The translations under genes and the position numbers were made by a program. Below, piece after piece: positions 27,701-39,700 of a stretch of DNA of 64,000 bases. The DNA is taken from assembly GCA_002633005.1 (NCBI GenBank), contig NMRA01000357.1:394379-458378 (forward strand). Direction: 5' to 3'. How positions within the stretch are numbered: position 1 is the first letter of the stretch; the number at the start of each line of letters is the position of its first letter. Source of the stretch: Phoronis australis. Lineage: Eukaryota > Phoronida > Phoronidae. The notes below the pieces were generated by a model. It was given only the letters and a program-made list of their open reading frames with translations. It was not told the DNA's origin and searched no databases.

Positions 27701-30700
27701 ATTACGAGAACCTACTGGTAAAGTGTTTACCTGTGATATTAAGTGAATCGCAGATTGGTGGATTTTTTGGAGGTTGTCTGCAGCAATGTTTATGACGATG
27801 CAATTTCTGCTGAAGATGCTGTTATGTCGTCAGAATTACTGAATGAAGTGGTAAATGAGCTCAACGTTTAGCCTAGTTTTGTAGCATACCAATCAAAGAT
27901 GTGTGATATATGAAGACGAGACCGTTACTTCTGTTTACTTCATGTCTGTCATGAATGAGTCATTAATAAAATTGTCTCTCGTGAATTATTTTCTATTGAC
28001 TGTGAATGTGTATCTTTTTATACCACTGTTCACACTGGCAGCGTTAGGGTGCCCGGTGTGTGGGGGGAACACCAGATTTCTGGCGACTGGTGGCGACTAA
28101 AATTTTTAGCAACCGGCAGGGACATTACAATATGAACCCGAAGTTACAATGACTATCGACAAGTTGAAGGATTTTTTGCACTGAACACTAGGGAGGCATA
28201 TCCACCTTGGGTGCCTTCCTTTGCCTGTGGCACGAACAAGGCAGATAGACAACAAGGCAGGGGTGAGTTCAGTAACTCTAGAACCTCTCTAAAATTTATC
28301 CAAAACCACGTGTTCTTATTTAAAATGCAGGGCAATATCTCGCGAAGTCTTGAATTATAACAAGGTCCTCGTGTTACTGCTCTTATTCTAGATGCGTCTT
28401 CGGTCTCTACGTAAACAAAAGCAGCGCCATCTATCATTTAGAACCACGCATGCCAGTTGATGTACGTTACATATTTTTTGTAATAAGCATTAATCATCAA
28501 TCCCGTTTTCAGAGAATGGTAATTAATAATGCTGTCTGCCTTTTCTCCAAAATACAAGGTTTTTATGTCTTGTTTTGCAAGCTAATTGTATGTTCCAAGA
28601 GCCCCCTATTGGCAGCAGAGGCAACTGAGAACATGCAAAAGGACGAAGTGCAGTTCGTGTAATGCCTCGTATGCAAAAACTACATCAGAGGCAAGATTTT
28701 TTATTTTGATTATGAACAGGTTAGGAATGACTAAACAAATTATTATAAAGTCAATTTCAGGAAAGGTGCGTTATGGGTGCTACAGAATGCCGAATTTGGC
28801 CGAAAATGGCTTCAGTGAAAAACTGAAAAATAACCGTTTTTGCCTCACAAATTCAAAACGTACAAATTTAAAAATGGATTTTGAAAGTTATGCCATTAAA
28901 TTATTCAGCCACTGCCCTTTCGATTCGTATTATTAATTTGTTTTGACCTTACCACACATGCTAGTAAAATGCATTCAAACATGCCTACTTCGACGCCCAA
29001 TTTTGTTGCAAAATGGAGGTACAGGTCATAAAAAGAAAAATGATGATTGAAAATTCTTAAAAAGTGAGGTTTTTCTACATTTCAACAAACCAAACTCATG
29101 TGCTAAGTTTAAAAAAAATCGGTGATTTTGGGTATAGACTCTACCTGTTGGTTTTTATATGGAGTCACTTTTAATACTTCGGCAAGTGAAGATTTATCTC
29201 CAGTGCGCTATGTGCCACTCGTTTCTGTAAGAAAACATGGACGGGAAGAAGCTCGCGTTTGAGCACAGACGGCAAATCAATTGACCGACCCCCCTCATAA
29301 GCCGTAGCTAGGCAGTGAAGTATATCTCTCTCTGCCTTAAGAACTATTTTCTTGTCTTTGTCTTTGGATTGCTTCTTCACATCATGTAAGTTGGCAAATG
29401 TTGGGGCATTATTTTTGCGCATAACAAACTTTGCGAACAATTTTTTTAGTATGCTCGTGTCCAAGTTCCTTGGCATGTAAAAGTGACCCTTGGATTAGTG
29501 CTGTTACTAGGTCTTTTGTTGCAAGGCTTTGTAGCAGCTAAGGCCTTGCGGACGAGAAGACCTTCAATCCATGGAATGCGTAAAGAAGGGAACTCTCGAC
29601 AGCTGCCACGTGGCTTCGTTATGAAACTATGTACTCCCACAGCAGCAAGTTTGTTCAGCTATATGAGATTTGAGATTAAATGAGAGTGTCCACCTCCATA
29701 GAGCTGACGAGGTTTTGGTATTACCAATGATACAACCTCCTTTTTGCGTGCCCCATTTACCCACTGGTCAGAATCTACATGGAAGAGCATATGGGGAGAT
29801 CACTTGACTACAAAATTTCCTGCTTGAAACTCTGACCAAACAGACTGTAGAAACTGATGTATCTCCGCTAAAAAGACCGCACCCTACCCGGGCATAATTC
29901 GGCGAGGCAGCACGAGAGTAAATGAATAGAGATACAGTTCCAAAACACCATCCCGTTGAGAGCATGTGTACTTTAACAATATTGGAACCATGTACATGTA
30001 ACTCCACCAGAAGCTGAAATTCACATCATCAGAACTACTGTTGACAAAATGCCCAGGAGTTTCCTGAACTTATCCTAATTGAGAAATGTTAAAAAATCCG
30101 TAATTTTCTGTGGATCATCATCTGCAGACATACTGGTAATACAAGCATGACAGTCGCTTCTGCAATAAACGAGAGAAGGCGTGACACTTGCTGGAGATGC
30201 CACAGAGCTTGCAAAGACAGTTTGTGTGCCCTCATACTGAAGCTTTGCTGTACGACTTTCCACTGAGGACCAGTTCCATAGGTCTGGACCAAGTACTGCA
30301 CTCTCTATACACACCTCAGCTATTCCGGAATCACTCATGTGATCTTCCATGGCCTTGATAAAGTTCATTGGTAGTGAAGAACCACTAATGAGGTACTGTA
30401 TTAACATATTTTGGTATTCTGGGACCGACCACGTAAGCTCCATTAATCTGCAGCAGAGTGCTTGGTCGACTGTGAGGACGGTATGTTCCTGTCCAAAATG
30501 GGACGATATGGCCATGCATCTCTTTACAACAGTATTTAAAAGTCATGTTGTTATGTTTACAATACTTTTATGTCTTATCTAAATAGTGAGATGTTAACAA
30601 AAAGCATTGATAACTATGATTTCTAATTTAATTTTCAGACTTTATTAATGAGCATTTGTAACTTAGTGAAGATGAAATAAAAAGCTTCACATGTGTCATA

Positions 30701-33700
30701 ATGATTTTTCTAGACCTTCAAATCATAGGTATAGACACCTTAGTTGTCATGTTTGCCTGCAAATTGATAAAGTTACACCGAAATTTGAATTTTTTGGTAA
30801 TGGCGGAAGCTAATTAGCATAATTGGGGAATTTAATGACGTTCATTAATATGCTCTTAAATTCAAGTGATCTAAACACATTTATATTATGTTTTTGAAGC
30901 AAAAATTTTCCTAATTATTCGTCACATATTGTACTCCTGGTCTTACGAATGGTTCTTATCTTGTTGGTTTGGCGGCCATTTTGTTTATGCAAATTAGATG
31001 GTCAAAAACTCAAAATCCAGCTTGGGAACAGACATAATCGAAATCAGCATACCATAATTATGCTGAAAAGATAGGTTCTCCACTTTTACTAAAAAATGCC
31101 TCTAACATGCACATTTTCCGGAAATGCGTCTAGATTAATAAGTTGGCCTATTCGACTACCCACCTGGGAGATATGATGATTCAAATTTGACCACATTTTG
31201 ACGTTATCCTAGGGTCATACATAACCCCGAACGTGATCGAACGACAGATTATTGTTGTTGCTACAGTACATGGTTGTGTTGCAAGATCACGTGCTTTGCT
31301 TGTAATACATGGCGATATCTCGCAAAAGCTTGTTAGATTTGGCGTCTATCAACACATCACAGTTCCTGACGTTCATTGAATTTATCTTCATGGCGTATAT
31401 GGTTCATTTTCTACCTAGTTTGTTGGGCGGTGGTATATTGCTCATGACAATCAAGTAACACCAGGGAAATGGCGAGCTGATCACATAATGATTGCAGAAA
31501 AACAAGACGGGATACACATTCATTTTCGCGACGGACCTTTTGACACGGAACAGTAAGTATGCAAATGCTACTCTGATGAAGTTCCTAATTCCATAAATAG
31601 TCCGAAAGTACAACATACATTTGCAGTCCAATGTATACATGTAAATTGTGTCATACTTCTCTCATTGATTTTTGTCACAAGTTACTCCTTAAAATGGGAT
31701 TTTTAATAATTTTCAATAATTTTAAAAGGTAATTGCGTTCCTAATTGCAAAGCATGCAACATTCTCCGTCATCATTGATTCTGTTCTCCATCTAGTTACA
31801 TCACGGGTAGGTTGACTGAAGAGTCCAGTGGAAAATACATGTACTCGGATGACACTCACTCAAGTAAGTAAAGATCCTGCACACTTTGCAGGAAACTTTC
31901 CTGGGCTGTGACAAAGCAAAGTCTGGAATGATCTTGGAAATAGAGGAATATGCACGTGCACTGCAAATCCTCAATTTAGTAATTCTACAGGATTGAAATA
32001 CATAAGTTCTGTTCTATGCAATAAGTGCTTACAACCATCATTCACCTTCTAATCACAAGTCACTACATTCCAAGCATCGTTAAATGTTCGTTATAAGCTC
32101 TGGATATCACAACTACGGATTCACTATCCCACAAACGAGACAAAGGAAAAGAGGCAACTTTAATTAAAAGTTTATTAACTCCTCCGAAATGAGTGTGACG
32201 CGTGAACTAATCCTGCGCCCGTTTGTCTTATCTGTGAACACAGGACATTTTTGAACAAACTTGTGCCACATGTGATGTCCCACTGACAAGAAAAAAGGTC
32301 CTAAGTGTGCTCAAATGCAACCTCTCGCTATTCATTATTACGCCATATCCCATGGGAAAGCGAATAGCAACAGGTGGCTGCTTTTCACATTAAACTCAAT
32401 AGAGAATGAATAATGATGTGATTGGTTGTCTCTATTCTATGTATTACGTAATGACCAATAAACGCTGGTGAATCGAGATCACTGCTAATTAACATATCGC
32501 CATTTACTGCTAATCAATGAGTGGTGTTGTTTTGGTGTTTTGGTATGAAAATGGTGTTTTAAGCACTTTTAGGTGAAGTATATTGTATACATGTATAATG
32601 GCAGGCTGTCTTGTTCACGTTGTACCAGACGTGCGCAGGCCGCGCATGTGGGTCCATTGCTCTGATCACCTGGAAATATGTTTGTACTTTACAATTAAAA
32701 CCAAGCTGAGGAGCGAGAATTCTGACTCAAGGGTCTAGTAGTGTGACCCAGTGGGACTCGAACCCACGACCTCGAGCAAAGAAGGCGGGCACCATCACAC
32801 TAGGCCACACTGCCTCATCCTTTAGGTGAAGTTGAAACCAACAAAAATTTTCAACCTTCGGAAAGTCAAATCTCGTTCCTAGACTCAAAAGAAACTTTCA
32901 GATACCGAGCCTTACGCATTGGTTTCCAAAAATATTTTAGGGTTTATACCAACTGACATTTTTGCATGAGGGTCTAGTACAAATAGGACTTAAGATGTTT
33001 ATGAAAAATCGTAAAACATGACGTTAAAAGAGCGTTTACTGACTTTGCTACTGTACATCAAAGCGTAGGCTGGCTAGGTGGTTTAGCCCTACGCGGCTTC
33101 TTCGGATATCAAAGGAATTCTGGCGACTAGGTACATGTACACCCCAGCCTAGGAGCAAATGAAGCCTATGCAAAAAACATGCTCTAGTAAACTGAGCCTG
33201 TAAATCTCTGTTAGACAGTATTGTGCCTGTAATTATTTCCACTAGATAACGGTTATTGCGTTGGAAACACAGAGTGTACATGGTAATGCGTTGTCTTCCT
33301 GGAATCGGGCTGAGTGAGGTGTACTTCGTTTAACGCAAGTTATGTCATGGGTTCAAAAACACTAAAACAAAACAATAAATAAGAAAGCTGTACAATTTTT
33401 GAAATTCTACCTTGAATAATTACAGCAAGGAATTATAAGCCGCGTTATCCATACCATTATTTTAGTATAAAAGTACTTTTCCTTTATTTACTTACAATTT
33501 AGCACTAACTACTAAAAATGAGACGAGACCCTTAAAAAGTCTTAAAATCCTACATTTATTTTATAATGGTAGCTATGTACAAAATGTAGTTAAAATCCCT
33601 GATACGGCATTACAGCTCATTTACGCGTGGTATGGACAGACTACAATACGGCCCTGGTTTACGAACAACTGGTCAGCAATTCCGACGGCATTGGGCAGCC

Positions 33701-36700
33701 AGGGAACAGCAATGCTTATTTTATCCATAGAGAGCGTGAGTTGTCGAACGACGAACAGCAAAAAAGGAAGGAATTGTGGTCCAATTTAGCACCTCATCTC
33801 TGCCTCACAAGTGACATACATGCACCACCGAAAGGTGATCAATTTTAAAAGGCTTATAATGAGTTCTGCTGTCTAGTCTTCTAGCTTAAAAGACACATCT
33901 GAATGCGTGCTCGAATTCTTCATATCCAATAAAGAAACCCTACAAACCATTGGCTTACCAGTAAGTTCGTTAAGTGTAGCACACAAAGATGTACACTGTG
34001 TGCCCATCTCGTTTGAACTTCCGTCGGTGCATTAAGGTCATCTTGTATACTTTTTAGAAACATGTGAGCCGTCAGACAGAAAACAGGATGATTTTGAAAT
34101 GGAGAAGGTAAGGAAACGTCTAGTTGGGTAGACTGAATAGACTTTCGAGTTTAGGGGAGCACATAACTGTTAAGTTTGTGGCAGAATCTCAGCATAGAAA
34201 ACTAATTTTAAGCAACTTAATTTACTTCTGGAATGCGACAACGTGGGCAATTTTGACGACTGCTGATGTTCTAACAGAAGTAACTGCTCTCTTGTCGTGA
34301 CTGGGTAATAGGAATGCTCGAAGCGAAAACATAAGAATGTTATTAAAGTCATTGTCGGTTATCTTTTGTAGTTCACTGGTAAATGGTACATCTACCACGG
34401 AAACTTTGTCCACGTGGGGAAATGGCGAGCTGATCACCTCTTGGTTGAGCAAGAAGAGAACGGCACTTATATCGAGTTTCAGGACGGTCTTCTTGACAAA
34501 GCGCAGTAAGGTTTCAAATCTACTTTGACTAATTTCTGATGAAAGTGAGTCACATTTCCAGTGAAAAGAATACTAAACACGGTGTTGGCATATTGAGAGA
34601 TATTAACAAGTAGTTTCACATCTAGTTCTCTAAAATAGAATAATGTTCTTCAACACACTTCAATCCCGGAACGTTTGGAAAGTTCTTTAAAACAAGCATC
34701 TCACTAAACAGGCGGCCGTGACTAACTATGTAGGCCAGCTACTGCAGGGCAAGAGAAAGAGCACACATTAAAAACCTCAGGACATATATTTGACACAATG
34801 AGCACTTGTTGTTAGTTGAATACTACTTGTATCACTTCACTGAGACACCAACGGAACATCAGCAGTGGACAAATTGAGTGTGGAGGGTATTCACCTAGAC
34901 GCAGGGTTTAGTACCCTTCTTTGTTCATAACTATGACGTCATACACAACTGGAAATACGAACAAAGACAGCTACACGTGTGGTAAACGCGGAAAGGTTAA
35001 CGTCGTAAAGCCACCTGAATTGATAACACTGTCTCTTCACTCCGGCTGCCCGTCTACATTATAAACGAACTGTTTGTGTGTACAATAAGCCAAATTGGGT
35101 TACATTGTTTTCATTCGTGGCATCACTTAGTTAAAGACATCAGTTACGCCTCCCGTCCACACGCATACATTAGTCGAATCCCAAATCCCCAACTGAATTA
35201 TTTGCGGTAACTTCAAAAGTCTAAAGCGTCAACTGTGCTACTGTCCGGAGTCACAACACCCAGCGTCAGGATATACCTAACTGGTGAATCTACAAATAAT
35301 GCCCCAATTTAATAGTTTAAGACTTCAACCCAGTTATTGACACTATACAATGGCGTAATTAACTTAAACTGGAGGAACTTTGGTTGTGAAATAAGAGATT
35401 ATTTAACAAAGTCTTTATTTCCAGTTACGTAAAGGGTACTCTGACGCTGAAATCGGCAGCAGAATATATTTACAGCGACAGCACTCACACATGTAAGTTC
35501 TGCTTCATGTTTCTCGAAGAGTAACACTACAAGCAATTATTAATGGTAAATTCGTTCAGGGAACTTTCTGCTTTTGTTCAAAAAGCATTTCTTGAACGTA
35601 AGGGTGCAGTATTCTACTATGTAATCAGTGACTTGCAGTGTACAAGTCCAATGGACAGGATATGTCTTACAAAGTCTGAATTAATTGTTTAGATTTAAGC
35701 GCATGTCACTTTAATAAACAAATATACCACTACTACTACTAGCACCACCACCACCACCAAGCATCGCCAACCCTACTTTTGTTTCCTAAAATAAAGTACG
35801 TCCAGTGCAGCAGTATGCAAGCTATAGGACAATATACGCATCATGCGCGCACCCAGCCTTCAATATGGAATGATCGAATTGCCGACATTCTGAACCTTTC
35901 GCTAACAAAAGAGCGGGCGGACTAAAAAAAAAACGGGTGAGCACCACTGTGAATTGCGCGTTTGCCCTTATTTAGTGGGACCCCGGTCCCATTTTTCAGA
36001 CTTTTTGTTACTCGTGGGCGGTCCTTTTTGACCACTTCGCCAAATGGGGGACTCGTTTGAGCCCCCCGAGCTCCCTCCCCTCTGGGTGCGCCCATTCGCA
36101 TTATTTCTATTTAACTAGGTTTATCGTTCTGTTTTCTTACCCCTGAGCGAACAATGAGAATGCAAGTATCCTTATTAAGTATTAATGTTAAATGACTACT
36201 TGAAACAGTGACGTTTCGTCATTAAAACGCAAACACTGCCAACAGGCGTTAGTATTTTAGAAATTGGGTGTTTCTTGTGCCATTCATCTTGTTCACAATG
36301 TTGAATTACTTTGACACATGACTCATTTTTCGTGTTCTTTCAGCTCACATCCGCATTTTATGGACCAACTACAACTTTGGCCTTTTATACGAACGTTTGG
36401 TAAACGCCCACGACGGGCTTGGTAGTTACGGCGATTCAGACGCCTACCTCATTCACAGAAAGCGTGACTTGTCGGCGGAAGAAATTGCGAAGATAAAGTC
36501 GTCATGGACTAAGATAGTTCCTACCATGTGTTTAACACATCATGAGGAAACAATGGAACACAGTTAGTTCAATTGTTTCGTAAAGTTTGCGGAGCTTTTC
36601 TTAAGAAGTAACATAAAAAACCCTAGTAAAGTTTCTCGAGAACTGTTTCGGTAATATGCTAATTTGCATGAGAAATCATGTTTTAGTAACTCAACGGCAG

Positions 36701-39700
36701 GTGTCAAATATTTTGCATTATTTTTGTCATTTTCGGAAACAAATGAGTCGTTAAGTGAAGCAAGGAGGAATGACGCTCATAGGTGTCGCTTTTGGATTGA
36801 TAAACCTCTACTATTATCTAAGGTGCCCTTTTAGCCCACCGTTGTACCGCTCAATATAACTTATGAAGACTATGGGATATATCATCTGTACCTAGTAAAT
36901 CACAATTTATTGCTTAAGTATAACTTAAGTAGTGTAATTGAGCTTTTCACCACTTACACTTTATGAAAATATCTCCGACGGGTCCATAGTAGGTATTAGA
37001 GCTTTGTGAAAGCTCATGGTTTAAACTATAACCTGTAAACAGTTTTAGGTATTCCATATGACCCAAATGGGAGTCTAAGATAAAACGCCTTTAGTCTACT
37101 TATATTTTCAAACAAATCACCTTGGAACGGCACGTGGCCGTTACGAACCTGTGAAATATAGAGGTAAAAAGTACGTCGTAACGTAGATATACTATTGCGG
37201 ATGAGATACACGTGTGGTTGTCTATTGTCCGATATTTTGCGGGTCTGTCTCGCTTTTTGAGGCTTTTTCTTAACTCCCACACAAAGTCAGAATGCCCTTT
37301 TTGCTGACACAAGTGACGATAATTAGGTAGTGACGTCGTTGCAGTTCGTGCTAATCCATACTAAGTGGCCATTACTGCCATGTGCAAAAAGACGACTAAA
37401 AGGCCGACGTCACTCCTGGGTATTCCGGCGGATATCCCGTCATGTTAGTGTTCAGAAATGCTGGGACGCCGCTAGGACTTCGCTAAGAAAGCGTGACTTT
37501 GCAGGATTACGCGAAATATTGCCTTGTATTTTAAATGAGAAAAATCGTGATTTTGTCTAGACTGTTCTAGCCGCGAGACAGGCACTGAACTCTACCCAGA
37601 TGGCCAGATTCTTTTCTTTTTCTTAACGATGTTCGCAAGTTTTATGGTTCTTGACAAAGATGAGTGTATTTATGCATTTATTTTGACACTCAGTCTTGTC
37701 TTTTTCTTTAGAAACGTGCAAACCAAATACAGTTGCTGTAAATATTCAAAGCCCAAACCTTGCTTTATTTCCTTTGAAATTTGTTGACCTTGAACATGAC
37801 AAGAAATAAGCGTTGAGAGACCATGGTACATGTACATTCATATCAAAGGGTAAACTACGCGAAGTGGTTTGCATCCATGCGATCTCTCAGGACATAAAGG
37901 AAAACGCGATCTCTTAGTCCATCAGACTGCAAGGTACTCCTCAGCCAGCAGTAGGTCAAATACATATTCGAGTAAAATGAGTGTGTAAATCTATGTCAAA
38001 GTGTAGTCTCCCTGCATTATTTACACTAGATTCGTTGACTTAGTGCGCTGGAAACACTAAGAGTATCGTAATGCGCCGTCTGCCGGTGAAGGGGGTGAAT
38101 GACTTGTACATGTAAATCGCAAGTCGTGATGCTCAGTGGTAACTTTAAACCAGGAAATATTTCGTACGATTGATATGATAGCTTGAGTTGGAAATTAGAC
38201 TGTTTTGTTGGCTTTGAAATTAAATGCAAAGTAATGATGGACACTTGTCTTGTATTTTAGAAATATGCAAACCAAGTGACCGTGCGCAAGAGGGTTTTAA
38301 TATTGCCAAGGTTTGTATTTATTTTAATGGAATCAGTCCAATTCTTTAGATGTAAGCCGTTGCTAGTCTACTTTCACTGCCTTTTGACATAAAGGGCAGC
38401 CTGTCTAACGCAACACTGTGTTTATTTCCACAGTTCACTGGTAAGTGGTACATCCATCAAGGCACCCACCTCCACGTTGGTAAATGGCGGGCTGAATATC
38501 TCATAATAGATCATGGAAAAAACGGAACTCACATCGAATTTCACGATGGACATCTCGACAAAGCAAAGTAAGATATGTTGGAAAAAGTACTTTATTTCCT
38601 GTTTAACCTAGAAGAACCGTACCGCCATTTGGCTATTTGGTGAGTTAGGCTACAACAGCATTTGTTCACACAGAGTCACGAGGTGGAACAGAGCACCAAT
38701 CCTTTGATTCCTGCTTCTATAGAAACGTGCATGCAGACGTACACAGTGGCAACAAACCTTCAAACTCCATGTTTTTACTTTTTAGGTACGTGAAAGGTGT
38801 CTTAACGCCAAAGTCGACGGCGAAATATGAGTACAGTGACGAATCACACTCGAGTAAGTAGTAGAATTATACCGAGGGCCAACTCCAAGCTAAAGTAAAG
38901 TAAGAATCAAGCGGCTGTAAACCCTCCTTCTAACACTTCTGATTTAGATCACTATCCATTATCGAAAAGCTATCAAAATGTTCCTTTTCCAAATTGAGGA
39001 TAAGTTCCGGGTATCGAAAGAACTAGTAACCGTTGACTGCTGCTTGAAACCGTTCTATGTAAGTTGTCTTGTACCGTGTGTAATGTTATGCGTCAAGCTT
39101 GCTTTCAACGATGAACAAACTCCCAGTTCTCTTTTCTTATCTGAGTAAGGAGATAGCATGCCCGCACCGGGGGGGGGGGCTCGGAGGGGCTCCAAGGAGC
39201 TCCCTTCATTTGGCGAAGTGGGCGAAAATTTCCGCCTCAGAGAAACAAAAAGACCGAGAAAACGAGACAAAAGCCAACTAAAAAGGCAGTAACTACAAAA
39301 ATTCGGCGTTCACACATTTTACAGCTCTCAACGTATCTCGTTTTTTTAGTAAAATGTCGACATTCCCCAAAAATCCAAGCCCCCCCCCATTTTAGGCTGA
39401 GGGCGCCCATGGGATGTTGAAACCGATTTTATCGCAGGACGGGGTTCTCGAGCAAGAATGTGCTACTCTGACGGACGCGATTTTATAACTGGTTCAAGGA
39501 ATAACAATTAAATGCGTCATCATGACTGTATTACAACTATAGAGAACAAATCAACTTTTCCTCCTGGTGTATTTTACCTTTCAGTTTTGTAGATGCGACG
39601 CCAACTTAAATGAAAACATTTGAGACTCGTCATTTTGTGAACAAGATGTCCTTTGTCAATAGTCGAGCAGAAATGTTGGCTCACAATATGCCGCTGACAC

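Larger units (their letters stand above)
24515..30515 (-). pseudogene. Broken ORF of the outer transposon (HALTGCDT-type protein)
   Basis: Fragments on the - strand run in order: FGQEHTVLTVDQALCCRLME (30515 onward), a PRxSCREFPSLRI piece (29446-29640), AYEGGRSIDLPSVL (29171-29476), LADSFMKTVL and IDIVFDRYRQEAMK (25423-25701), then FHAVTGFGTNSYFANH and SSWKVFLEHH (24556-24996) and a Cys-rich end. These resemble a protein family that I recall as common among uncharacterised proteins of corals, molluscs and amphioxus. The H-A-x-T-G-x-x-T-N segment recalls the G-C-D core of PIN/FEN nucleases, a tentative link. Stops, frameshifts and the nested insertion make it a pseudogene. Confidence 0.75.
23818..31134. 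mobile_element. 7.3-kb DNA transposon with long terminal inverted repeats, in the unit 4 intron
   Basis: Both ends start TCTAGACGCATTTCC, reading inward. Further in, the two ends share gtaaaag, gttcccaagc and the conserved block gaccatctaatttgcataaa followed by CAAAATGG, giving a terminal inverted repeat of about 180 bp. The interior carries a degenerate coding region on the - strand (24515-30515) and a nested second transposon (25690-29170). I could not find a clear target-site duplication, so the superfamily is unassigned. The gene 2 splice sites on either side are intact, so the insertion appears tolerated. Confidence 0.85.

Noticed and set aside
32740-32811. Functional tRNA gene
   Set aside because: The anticodon stem is poorly paired, so no amino acid identity can be assigned.
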